From the NCBI RefSeq assembly GCF_024296665.1, contig NZ_CP100762.1, positions 2,604,001 through 2,668,000 of the forward strand: a stretch of DNA of 64,000 nt, in the 5' to 3' direction. Position numbers and translations under genes: made by a program. A model generated the notes under the pieces. That model worked only from the letters and a program-made list of their open reading frames with translations, ran no database searches and had not been told where the DNA came from. Position 1 is the stretch's first letter; the number at the start of each line of letters is the position of its first letter. This document shows, piece after piece, positions 20,683 through 28,458 of the stretch. This stretch comes from Salinilacihabitans rarus (GTDB lineage: Archaea > Halobacteriota > Halobacteria > Halobacteriales > Natrialbaceae).

Positions 20683-20755
20683 TCAGTGTTTTCGAAGCGC
20701 CATCTCCTCGTCGATCGTTACAGGACTGCAGGCAAACCCCTCGGCAGCGCTGAAG
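20683..20755 (-). pseudogene. 3'-end remnant of a paralogue of the gene at 46852
   Basis: Seventy-three bases match the last 73 bases of the gene at 46852-47478 with four differences. On the minus strand the remnant would read LQR(W/A)AEGFACSPVTIDEEM then ALRKH and a TGA stop, against AEEFACSPVTINEEMALRKH in the intact copy. Nothing upstream on the minus strand continues the gene, so only the tail of the old copy survives. Confidence 0.75.
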
Positions 20756-20902
20756 ACGAGTTTCAGGGAGTCGAGTGTCGGACTGGGCGGGCCACTGGGT
20801 CGTGGCCGACCGGCCGACGCCTACGTCGACCGGCCTCGGGACTTCCTCGACGGGTGTCCTGACGCGGCCCGCGACCGCGGGCGACCGGGGCGTGCTCTCG
20901 GC

Positions 20903-21367
20903 TCAGTCCTCCGGCCAGCCGCTGTGCCGGCCGGAGAGGTCGTCGATCCGGAATTCGTACCACTCCCGTTCGAGTTCGCCGAACTCCACGAACCGGCGCT
21001 CGCCCGTCGCCTCGTCCTCCTCGACGAAGAACAGCGGCGCCAGGTGGCCGGAGACCTCGGATTCGGAGACTGACTCCAGCGTCCCCGTCACCACGACGCT
21101 CCGCCACGAGTCGACGTCCTCGTAGGTGTAGACCGTCAGCGTCACCTCTTCGGCCGCGGCGACGAACCGACGCTTCTTGCTGTCGGGGGCGCTTACGAAC
21201 CCGAGGACGAGGCGGTCGTCCGCCTCGTCGTACCCGTACGTCATCGGGAGGCCGTAGCCGCGGTCGTCGGCCCCCATGCTCAAAACGCCGTGGTGGTTCG
21301 ACGCGAGCATCGCGCGAACTTCGTCCTCGCTCAACTCCTTCCCGGCCCTCGACGAAGCCGTCCCCAT
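20903..21367 (-). CDS. Pyridoxamine 5'-phosphate oxidase-like flavin-binding protein
   Basis: 154 residues from ATG 21367. Features ELSEDEVRAMLASNHHGVLSM, YGLPMTYGYDEADDRLVLGF, then KKRRFVAAAEEVTLTVYTY and a split-barrel ending in EWYEFRIDDLSGRHSGW. These match the small PNPOx-like/FMN-binding split-barrel proteins abundant in haloarchaea. True vitamin B6 synthesis is unlikely; family members often bind F420, FMN or heme. The longer upstream frame to 21625 is arginine-rich and looks non-coding. Confidence 0.8.
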   Translation of the reverse strand: MGTASSRAGKELSEDEVRAMLASNHHGVLSMGADDRGYGLPMTYGYDEADDRLVLGFVSAPDSKKRRFVAAAEEVTLTVYTYEDVDSWRSVVVTGTLESVSESEVSGHLAPLFFVEEDEATGERRFVEFGELEREWYEFRIDDLSGRHSGWPED

Positions 21368-21692
21368 GGTACGGTTCAACACGGCCGACCGCCTTATGGC
21401 TTCTGCGCCATATCTCCGGTGTCGGCGGTCGACGGGGCGCCCCTCTCGCGAATCCGGCTTCGTCGAACGGCGCGTCGCCTCCGGTACGCCGGCAGTCGGC
21501 GAGGGGACCGAGTGAGCGCCGCCTTCCCTCGCCGGTCCGGCGGTTCGTTCGCGCGACGATACCGACGCCGGCCGGGCGTCCGCCGGGCGCCGCCGAACCC
21601 GTCCGTCACGAGCGGCGAAAATCACGGTATCGAGACGTTCAGGTCCTGATACGCGGATAACCGTTTTACGGCCCGCGACCGACTGGCTACGT
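21368..21692. other. Intergenic stretch, no gene seen
   Basis: Both divergent promoters should lie here. CGTTTTACGG at 21661-21670 is a TATA-like element about 27 bases before ATG 21693, fitting a leaderless transcript. The rest is GC-rich with no convincing coding signal on either strand. Confidence 0.5.
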
Positions 21693-22673
21693 ATGCAGTT
21701 TCGAGCGGCGCTCGTCTACGCCGTGCTCCTTCTGGTCGTGGCCGCGGGCGCCTACGGGGTGATCGCGACCGCGGAGGCCCCGGAGGTGACCGTCGACGAG
21801 TCCGAAGCGGACTACCAGCTCGAAGCCGGCGACCAGCCGACGATCGGAAACCAGACGTACAACGTCTCCGAACTGTCCGAGGGGACGGGGACGATCGAGT
21901 TCGTCAACGACTCGGCGGTCCTCGAGGCCGAGTGGGAAGACGAGGGGACGGTCGAACTCCAGGAAGGCGAGGAGTACACGGTACTGATCAACCAGCCCGG
22001 CGAGGGCGACGAGGCGGGCGGCAACGAGACCGGCGGTAACGAAACTGCCGGCAACGAAACTGAAGGCGACGGCGAGGGCGGCGAGGCCGCGGGCGACGGC
22101 GGCAACGAAACCCAGGAGGGTGCCGAGGGCAACGAGACCGACGGCGGAAACGAGACCGACGGCGCTCAGCCGCAGTCGTTCACGCTGGTCGGGGACTACG
22201 ACGAGGAGCAGTACGAGACCGTCGAGCGCGACGACGGCCTCTACGTCGTCGTCGAGGACGGCGAGAACCCCGAACTCGTCCCCGTTACGGAGTTCGAGGA
22301 GATCGACGGCCGGACCCTCGAGGTCGGCGACGGCGTCGAGTTCTACGAGGGCGAGGAGATGGAAGCGCAAGTCGAGGGGAACGTCACCGAGATCAGCGGG
22401 GACGCGGTGACAGTCGAGTACCGCGGCGAGGAGTCGACGACCTACGACCTCGAGGACGGCGAGGTAGTCGCCGTCGGCGACCAGGAGTTCGGCGTCTACT
22501 TCCCGTCGGCCGATCAGGTCTACCTCACCGAGGACGTCGAGAGCTTCGAGCAAGACCACGAGGCGGTCGAGGAGTTCCACGACCGCATCTCCGGGCTCTG
22601 GTGGGTCGTCGTCCTGTCGGTGCTGACGGTCGTCGTGCTGCTCGGACTCGCGTTCATGCCGGTCCGCGGCTGA
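21693..22673 (+). CDS. Secreted/membrane-anchored protein with asparagine-sequon repeats
   Basis: 326 residues. An N-terminal hydrophobic segment (about 5-26) and a C-terminal one (about 297-320) leave a large, very acidic outer domain. The middle (about 108-155) is low-complexity with repeated GGNETxGN units, giving around seven N-x-T sequons for N-glycosylation. Two beta-rich segments flank it (YNVSELSEGTGTIEFVNDSA; VEFYEGEEMEAQVEGNVTEI). I do not recognise a family; the topology resembles a surface stalk or a fusion-type anchored glycoprotein. Confidence 0.7.
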   Translation: MQFRAALVYAVLLLVVAAGAYGVIATAEAPEVTVDESEADYQLEAGDQPTIGNQTYNVSELSEGTGTIEFVNDSAVLEAEWEDEGTVELQEGEEYTVLINQPGEGDEAGGNETGGNETAGNETEGDGEGGEAAGDGGNETQEGAEGNETDGGNETDGAQPQSFTLVGDYDEEQYETVERDDGLYVVVEDGENPELVPVTEFEEIDGRTLEVGDGVEFYEGEEMEAQVEGNVTEISGDAVTVEYRGEESTTYDLEDGEVVAVGDQEFGVYFPSADQVYLTEDVESFEQDHEAVEEFHDRISGLWWVVVLSVLTVVVLLGLAFMPVRG

Positions 22674-22774
22674 ACGGGTGCGGTAGCCGTCGGTTCGCTC
22701 TTCGCGCGCGTTCGTCGTGAGAACCCGTTCTCACGAGCCTCCACTCGCTGCGCTCACCAGTTCGTTGCAGAAAG

Positions 22775-22848
<74 letters not shown>

Positions 22849-22929
22849 TACGGTAGGCACTTCTGGCGAGTCGCGGTTAAACGTTTCTTTTCCCGCGGTG
22901 TTTTGAGCGGGTGCCCCCTCGGTTTCGGT

Positions 22930-24186
22930 ATGGACTTCGCGACGCGCTGGGACGACGAGTTACGATCGGTCGTCGAACGGTTGTGCCGGTTCGAGACGGT
23001 CGCGGGCGCGGAAGCCGACGCCCAGCGGTGGCTGCGCGAGCGCCTCGGGGAGTACGGCTTCGAGACCTACGAGTGGGAGGCCGACCCGGCGACGCTTGCG
23101 GCCCACCCGTCGTTTCCGGACGACCCGGACGCCATCGACGCCGAGGGGCGGCCGAGCGTCGCGGGCGTCCGCGAGTTCGGCGACCCGGACGCCGGGCCGA
23201 CGCTCGTGTTGAACGGGCACGTCGACGTCGTTCCGGCCGGCAGCGGGTGGGAGGGCGACCCGTTCGAACCCCGGTGGGACGGCGACCGACTGACGGCCCG
23301 GGGGGCGGCCGACATGAAGGCCAGTCTGGGTGCGTGTCTCTTCGCGGCCCGGCACGTAGCCGAGACGGCGACGGACCTCGACGGACGACTCGTCGTCGAG
23401 AGCGTCGTCGGCGAGGAGGAAGGCGGCGTCGGGACGGCGGCCGCGACGCTGGAGAGCCCGTATCCGTTCGAACGCGACGCCGCGATCGTCGCCGAGCCGA
23501 CCGAGTTGCGGCCGGTGACGGCGACCGAGGGGAGCCTGATGGCGCGGCTGCGACTGGACGGTCGCTCCGCGCACGCGGCCTCGCGCTGGCGCGGCGAGTC
23601 GGTCCTCCCGCACTTCGAGCGGATCCGGCGGGCGTTCGCGGACCTCGAACGCGAGCGGGGCGAGCGCGTGACCCATCCGCTGTACGAGGAGTACCCGGTT
23701 CCGTGGCCGGTCTGCGTCGGGCGGGTCGAGGCCGGCCGGTGGGCGTCGTCGGTCGCGGACGAACTCGTCGCCGAGGTCCGGATCGGCGTCGCGCCCGGGG
23801 AGACGGTCGCCGAAGTCGAACGCGAGTTCGAGGCGCGCTTCGCCGAGGTCGTCGCCGACGACCCGTGGCTGGAAGCGCATCCGCCGACGTTCGAGCGGTT
23901 CTCCATCCAGTTCGAACCCGCCGAGGTAGACCCCGACGAGACCGTCGTCCGGGCGGTCAGATCGGGGATGGAGGCGGTCGGCCTCGACGGCACGGCCCCG
24001 CGGGGGGCGACCTACGGCGCGGACAACCGCCACTTCGTCGAGGCCGGCGTCCCGGCGGTGGTGTTCGGGCCGGGCAGCGTCGATCGGGCGCACTTCCCGG
24101 AGGAGAGCGTCGACTGGGAGGAGGTGCTGCTCGCGGGTGAGGTGCTCTCGCGGGCGGCGACGACGTTTCTCGAACGCGACGGCTGA
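22930..24186 (+). CDS. M20 family metallopeptidase (ArgE/DapE-type deacylase)
   Basis: 418 residues. Zinc ligands are visible in NGHVDVVPAG (H97, D99), GAADMKASLGA (bridging D), EEEGG (catalytic and ligand glutamates), AEPTE, and a C-terminal YGADNRHFVEAG segment. The insert DGRSAHAASRWRGESVLPHF is the dimerisation domain's conserved histidine region. Such enzymes release an acyl or peptide group from an amino-acid amide; the substrate is not clear. ATG 22930 begins family similarity; the upstream frame runs through the tRNA-Lys region and is not coding. Confidence 0.88.
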   Translation: MDFATRWDDELRSVVERLCRFETVAGAEADAQRWLRERLGEYGFETYEWEADPATLAAHPSFPDDPDAIDAEGRPSVAGVREFGDPDAGPTLVLNGHVDVVPAGSGWEGDPFEPRWDGDRLTARGAADMKASLGACLFAARHVAETATDLDGRLVVESVVGEEEGGVGTAAATLESPYPFERDAAIVAEPTELRPVTATEGSLMARLRLDGRSAHAASRWRGESVLPHFERIRRAFADLERERGERVTHPLYEEYPVPWPVCVGRVEAGRWASSVADELVAEVRIGVAPGETVAEVEREFEARFAEVVADDPWLEAHPPTFERFSIQFEPAEVDPDETVVRAVRSGMEAVGLDGTAPRGATYGADNRHFVEAGVPAVVFGPGSVDRAHFPEESVDWEEVLLAGEVLSRAATTFLERDG

Positions 24187-24189
24187 CGG

Positions 24190-24909
24190 TCAGTCGAGGT
24201 AGGCGTCGAGTGCCGCGGCGACGATCACGTCGGGGTCGACGCCCTCGAGGGAGGCCTGCCGGCGCAGGTCGCGGTAGGTCGCCGCCGGGAGGGTGAGTTC
24301 GAGTCGGCCGAGGACGACGCCGCGGTCGGCGAGCGCGCGCTCGATGGGGGTGCCGTCGTTGACGGCGCTGGCCACGCGGCGCACCTCGCGGACGGTCAGG
24401 TCACAGTCGAGGGTCGCCCACGCGAGCAGGAGGCGGTCCGCCCCGCCGACGCGGGCGATGTGCTTCGCCGCGGAGGGGGCGATGGTGCCGAGGGCGACCT
24501 GCCGCCGGACGGACCGCGGGAGGTCGTGGACGCGGGCCCACTTGCGGATGAACGAGACGGGGACGGGCTCGCCGTCGTCGACGACGGCGCTCGCGCGCTC
24601 GGCGGCGGCCTTGTACGACCCCTCCCCGCGGACGAGGGCGGCACAGCCGGCCGCGCCCCGGAGCATGAACAGGTGGTCGTCGTCGCCGCCGCCGGCGGCG
24701 AACTCCGCGACGGTCCGGGCCGCCTCGGCGAGGCTCTCGGGGTCGGCCGGGTCGAACTGGACGGCCTCGCGGGCGCGGCTGCCGGTGACCGACTCGTCGC
24801 CCCGGATCACCGGCGTGCCCACGGGCGACTCGCGGTCGGTGGGGACCGTGCAGTCCCGGTCCCGGTCGTCCTCGCCTGCCCGTCGTCGGCCGGGACGGTC
24901 GTCGGTCAT
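24190..24909 (-). CDS. Uncharacterised haloarchaeal protein (DUF7119-like)
   Basis: 239 residues with an acidic, flexible N-terminus, then a helical core: FMLRGAAGCAALVRGEGSYK, VSFIRKWARVHDLP, AAKHIARVGGADRLLLAWAT and LTVREVRRVASAVN. The last part (GRLELTLPAATYRDLRRQAS then LEGVDPDVIVAAALDAYL) looks like a ribbon-helix-helix or ParB-like helix pair. I link it to the haloarchaeal DUF7119 family from memory. The middle resembles the HTH of ParB/KorB-type proteins (AAERASA... IAPSAAKHIA), so DNA binding is possible but unproven. Confidence 0.68.
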   Translation of the reverse strand: MTDDRPGRRRAGEDDRDRDCTVPTDRESPVGTPVIRGDESVTGSRAREAVQFDPADPESLAEAARTVAEFAAGGGDDDHLFMLRGAAGCAALVRGEGSYKAAAERASAVVDDGEPVPVSFIRKWARVHDLPRSVRRQVALGTIAPSAAKHIARVGGADRLLLAWATLDCDLTVREVRRVASAVNDGTPIERALADRGVVLGRLELTLPAATYRDLRRQASLEGVDPDVIVAAALDAYLD

Positions 24910-24982
24910 TTCACGTCGGTTGGGCGCTCGACGCCAAAAAGCTCTCCTCTCCGGCGACGTTTCCCGTCCGGGGCGAGGGCGC

Positions 24983-25141
24983 TCACTCGTCGCGCCGCTC
25001 CGCGAGGTGCTCCCAGATTTCGGTACAGCCCGCGCCGACCGCGACGTCGTCCAGGTGGTCGTCGTCGCGTTCTGCCTCCTCCTCCTCGGCGCGTTCGTCG
25101 CCGTCGGGGGCGGCGCGGCGCTCGGGGCCGGCGTCGCTCAT
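24983..25141 (-). CDS. Small acidic protein, 52 aa
   Basis: ATG 25141 to TGA 24983. The protein is highly charged (DERAEEEEAERDDDHLDD) and ends CTEIWEHLAERRDE. Acidic composition and an ATGA overlap with the preceding small gene support a real haloarchaeal gene pair. Family and function unknown. Confidence 0.5.
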   Translation of the reverse strand: MSDAGPERRAAPDGDERAEEEEAERDDDHLDDVAVGAGCTEIWEHLAERRDE

Positions 25142-25227
25142 CGGTCCTCCGCTTCGTACAGTTCGGGGGCGACGTCGGCCGAAGCGTGCTGGCGCGAGCC
25201 GCGACGGTTCCTCGTGGCGTCTGACAT
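25138..25227 (-). CDS. Very small protein, 29 aa
   Basis: ATG 25227 to TGA 25138, beginning MSDATRNRRGSRQHASAD. It overlaps the 52-residue gene by four bases, the usual sign of translational coupling. Both proteins begin MSDA, which hints at an old duplication of the start region. Too short for family recognition. Confidence 0.4.
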   Translation of the reverse strand: MSDATRNRRGSRQHASADVAPELYEAEDR

Positions 25228-25441
25228 GGCCGGTCCTTGCACAGGAGCGGGGATAAGCGCCGCTACGGGTGCAATGGCTACCCCGACTCGCCCCTCGCGG
25301 AAAGCCTCGCCGCTATCCCGGACCCCGCTCCGGCGGCGGGTCGCGTCGCAGTCGTGCGGTTTTGTCGCGGCGCGGCGTCGCGCGAGCGGTAAGGATTGCG
25401 CGGGCCGACGGACCGACGCCGCCCGGCGCGAAAACGGGTGC

Positions 25442-25756
25442 ATGGCCATCTCCCTGCGGACGCTCGACGACGGCGCGTGGATCAGCGTCGACGACGCCCG
25501 CGAGGTCGGCGTCAGCGACGTCTGGACGCTCTCGCGGGGGCCGTTTTGCGACTGCGAACCGGCGTACGTCCTCGTCGAAGGCTTCACCGACGCGGGCGTC
25601 GACGGGGCCGTCGTGGTCGCCGGGGCGGTCGGGCGGTGTCTCGACTGCGGGCGGCAGGGCTCGGTCGACCGGCTGGCGGTCGGGCGGATCGTCGACGGCG
25701 AGTTCGCGCCGTACGACCCCGGCGGCGTCCGGTCGCCGTGTGGGCCCACCCGGTAA
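25442..25756 (+). CDS. Small cysteine-containing protein of unknown function, 104 aa
   Basis: The protein contains WTLSRGPFCDCEPAYVLVEG and VGRCLDCGRQGSVDRLAVGR. The pairs C-x-C and C-x-x-C, plus a cysteine in SPCGPTR at the end, could form one zinc site. The fold looks beta-rich. It lies 96 bases upstream of the siroheme reductase on the same strand. I do not recognise the family with certainty. Confidence 0.65.
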   Translation: MAISLRTLDDGAWISVDDAREVGVSDVWTLSRGPFCDCEPAYVLVEGFTDAGVDGAVVVAGAVGRCLDCGRQGSVDRLAVGRIVDGEFAPYDPGGVRSPCGPTR

Positions 25757-25852
25757 CGCGGCGCGGCAAGAACGGCCGCGAGGCGGGAGCACCGGGGAGT
25801 ACTGACGCGACGGGCGGCGGTTTACCCGATCCCGCCGTAGCCGTCCGCATCG

Positions 25853-27625
25853 ATGCCAAGCGACGTCGAGACGTGGAAGGACGAGGTTTACGGGACGGCG
25901 ATCCGCGAGCACGTCGAGCGGTTCGCGGAGCGCGGGTGGGAGTCGATCCCCGAGGACGAGCGCGACGCGTGGTTCGAGCGCTTCAAGTGGTACGGCCTGT
26001 ACCACCAGCGCGCCGGTCAGGAGTCGTATTTCATGATGCGGATCGGGCCGCCGAACGGCGTCCTCGAACCGGGGCAGTTGCGCGCCGTCGCCGAACTCGC
26101 CCGCGAGTACGCGACGGGGCCCGCGGAGAACCCCGAGTTCGGCGACGGCTGGCTCGACGTGACGACCCGGCAGGCGATCCAGCTCCACTGGATCCGCATC
26201 GAGGACGTCCCCGCGATCTTCGACGCGCTGGCGGACGCCGGCCTCTCGACCGTGCAGGCCTGTGGCGACTCCTGGCGCAACATCGTCGGCTGTCCGGTCG
26301 CGGGTAAAGACGAACACGAGCACGTCGACGCGCTGGCGCTGACCCGGGAGCTCCACGACGCGTTCAAGCGCAACGAGGCGCACTCGAACCTCCCCCGGAA
26401 GTGGAAGGTGTCGGTGACGGGCTGTGACGAGGGCTGCGGTCAGGGCGACATCAACGACCTCGCGTTCGAACCCGCCGAGAAGGTAGTCGACGGCGAGCGG
26501 GTGAGAGGCTACAACGTCCGCGTCGGCGGCGGCCTCGCGCGCAACGAGCCCCGGTTCGCGAAGGATATCGACGTCTTCGTCACGCCCGAACGGGCCGTCG
26601 ACGTGGCCGGCGGCATCTCCGCGCTCTTTCGCGACCACGGCAACCGCGAGAACCGCTACGCCGCCCGGATGAAGTTCCTCGTCGACGAGTGGGGCCCCGA
26701 GCGGGTCCGCGAGGTGCTCCGGGCGGAGTACGTCGACTTCGACCTCGAACCGGCGGGCGAGGACCTGCGCTCGTCGTACAGCTACAACGCCGGCGGCGAC
26801 GGCAAGGGCGACCACGTCGGCGTCCACGAGCAGGTCGACGGGAACTACTACGTCGGGCTGAACGTCCTCGTCGGCCGCATCGGCGCCGAGGAGGCCGTCG
26901 AACTCGCCGCGCTGGCGGCGGAGTACGGCTCCGGCGAGGTTCGCCTGACCCAGCGCCAGAACGTGATCCTCACGGACGTCCCCGGGGGGAACCTCGACGA
27001 CCTCCTCGCCGAATCCCTGCTCGACCGCTACAGCCCCGACCCCCACCCGTTCCAGCGCGGTTCGATCGCCTGCACCGGCACCGAGTTCTGCTCGCTGTCG
27101 ATCGTCGAGACGAAAAACCGGATGGTGCGCTTCTCGCGCTGGCTCGTCGAGAACGTCGACCTCCCCGAGGGCGTCGCGGACTTTCACGTCCACCTCTCCG
27201 GCTGTACCGCGTCGTGTGCCCAGCCACAGATCGCCGACGTCTCCCTGCGCGGGATGAAGGCGCGCAAGAACGGCGACCCCGTCGAGGCCCTCGATATCGG
27301 TCTCGGCGGCGGTCTGGGCGAGGACCCGCAGTTCGCCTCGTGGGTGACGGAGCGCGTCCCCGCCGACGAGGTGCCGGGCGCGATACGGAACCTGCTCGAG
27401 AACTTCGCCGCCGAACGCGCCGGCGACGAGACGTTCCGCGAGTTCGTCGCCGCCCGCGACGACGAGGAACTGGCGGCCCTCGTCGAACCGGAGGAGACCG
27501 ACTACGAGGACCCGTACATGCACAACACGAAGCGGACGTGGTACCCCTACGCCGAGGACGACGCCATGGAGGCGAGCCCCGCGCCCGCGAGCGCCGACGG
27601 GACGTCGCTTCCGACGGACGACTGA
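25853..27625 (+). CDS. Ferredoxin-type nitrite/sulfite reductase (siroheme, 4Fe-4S)
   Basis: 590 residues with two ferredoxin-like halves and two reductase domains. The cluster and siroheme ligands are in ACTGTEFCSLSIVETKNR and SGCTASCAQPQIAD. The N-half contains WLDVTTRQAIQLHWI, CGDSWRNIVGCPVAG and SVTGCDEGCGQGDIND, the degenerate counterpart. It carries out a six-electron reduction of nitrite to ammonia or sulfite to sulfide. No nitrate reductase or nitrate transporter lies nearby, so I cannot choose between the two. A TATA-like GGTTTACCC lies about 30 bases before ATG 25853. Confidence 0.9.
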   Translation: MPSDVETWKDEVYGTAIREHVERFAERGWESIPEDERDAWFERFKWYGLYHQRAGQESYFMMRIGPPNGVLEPGQLRAVAELAREYATGPAENPEFGDGWLDVTTRQAIQLHWIRIEDVPAIFDALADAGLSTVQACGDSWRNIVGCPVAGKDEHEHVDALALTRELHDAFKRNEAHSNLPRKWKVSVTGCDEGCGQGDINDLAFEPAEKVVDGERVRGYNVRVGGGLARNEPRFAKDIDVFVTPERAVDVAGGISALFRDHGNRENRYAARMKFLVDEWGPERVREVLRAEYVDFDLEPAGEDLRSSYSYNAGGDGKGDHVGVHEQVDGNYYVGLNVLVGRIGAEEAVELAALAAEYGSGEVRLTQRQNVILTDVPGGNLDDLLAESLLDRYSPDPHPFQRGSIACTGTEFCSLSIVETKNRMVRFSRWLVENVDLPEGVADFHVHLSGCTASCAQPQIADVSLRGMKARKNGDPVEALDIGLGGGLGEDPQFASWVTERVPADEVPGAIRNLLENFAAERAGDETFREFVAARDDEELAALVEPEETDYEDPYMHNTKRTWYPYAEDDAMEASPAPASADGTSLPTDD

Positions 27626-27731
27626 GCCGAGGGTGACTCCTCGCCGCCGTCGGGGTTTCGGTCTCCCGGGTGCGGCGGTTCGAATTGTCGCCGTCGCGGC
27701 CCTGAAGTGCGCGCGGGGACTCCCCCTTGCC

Positions 27732-28025
27732 ATGGCCGACCGACTGATGCGCGTCACCGCCCACACGACCCTCGACCTCGTCGACGCGGTCGCGACGGGC
27801 CACGACTTCGAGGAGGCGACGTTCGCCGTCGTGGACGCGACCGCCGACCGCGAGAGCCCCGACCGGGTGCGCCTGCGGGTCGAACTCGACAACATGACCG
27901 AGACGAACCTGCCGGCGCACGTGACCGACCTCGGGCTGACGCCCGAGCAGGCCCGGACGCTGGCCGCCGACCTCGAGGACCACGCCGCACGCGTCGAGCG
28001 GGCACGGGGCGACGACGGCGAGTAG
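27732..28025 (+). CDS. Haloarchaeal small protein (DUF6360-like)
   Basis: 97 residues: MADRLMRVTAHTTLDLVDAV, then FEEATFAVVDATADRESPDR, RLRVELDNMTETNLPAHVTD and a helix LTPEQARTLAADLEDHAARVE. The alternation of four strands and a C-terminal helix, and the sequence itself, match DUF6360 as I remember it. Function unknown. It lies downstream of the siroheme reductase with a 106-base gap that holds nothing evident. Confidence 0.72.
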   Translation: MADRLMRVTAHTTLDLVDAVATGHDFEEATFAVVDATADRESPDRVRLRVELDNMTETNLPAHVTDLGLTPEQARTLAADLEDHAARVERARGDDGE

Positions 28026-28087
28026 CGACACCCCTGTCGGCGCCTGCCGTCGCGGACTGGCGCGATTTCCCGCTGGCGGCTCAGCTG

Positions 28088-28201
28088 GGCATGGACGACG
28101 CGGCCGACCTCCTCGAGGAGAACCTGCGGGAGGAACAGGCGGCCCTCGACGAGCTGAAAGCGCTCACCGAGGAGTTCGACATGGACGCCATCCCCGCGTG
28201 A
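28088..28201 (+). pseudogene. DUF892 (YciF/ferritin-like) C-terminal remnant
   Basis: The 37 codons from 28091 read GMDDAADLLEENLREEQAAL then DELKALTEEFD, the last helix of DUF892 ferritin-like stress proteins. The first three helices, which hold the metal site, are missing; upstream sequence belongs to the DUF6360-like gene and a short junction. No start codon with a binding site precedes it. I regard it as the tail of a deleted gene rather than a working peptide. Confidence 0.6.
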
Positions 28202-28206
28202 GAGCC

Positions 28207-28404
28207 GTGACGGACGCAAACGCGGACGAGGAAGACGAGGAGCGCACGGACGACCAGACCCAGTACGGCGACAGCGGCGAGGACCTCCTCGTCGGCGCCG
28301 AGGGTGAGACCGAAGACGACGCGGAGAGCGCCCCGGCGGCTCCCGGTTCTCGGCGTCGATCGGCGGCGGTCGAACCAAATTATTTCAGCCGTGTGCAGAG
28401 CTAG
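28207..28404 (+). CDS. Doubtful small acidic reading frame
   Basis: GTG 28207 to TAG 28402-28404, 65 residues. The first half is strongly acidic (TDANADEEDEERTDDQ), as expected for a halophile; the second half turns basic (SRRRSAAVEPNYF), which is less convincing. It overlaps no other gene. Could be a real small gene or the tail of the deleted region. Confidence 0.25.
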   Translation: MTDANADEEDEERTDDQTQYGDSGEDLLVGAEGETEDDAESAPAAPGSRRRSAAVEPNYFSRVQS

Positions 28405-28458
28405 CGAATACCGCAGTTATACGACGGTGGGCGTCGACCTCCCCGGCGTGATCCCACG

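Noticed and set aside
21394-21609. 71-codon minus-strand frame upstream of the flavin protein
   Set aside because: Arginine-rich translation unlike haloarchaeal proteins, and it sits in the divergent promoter region.
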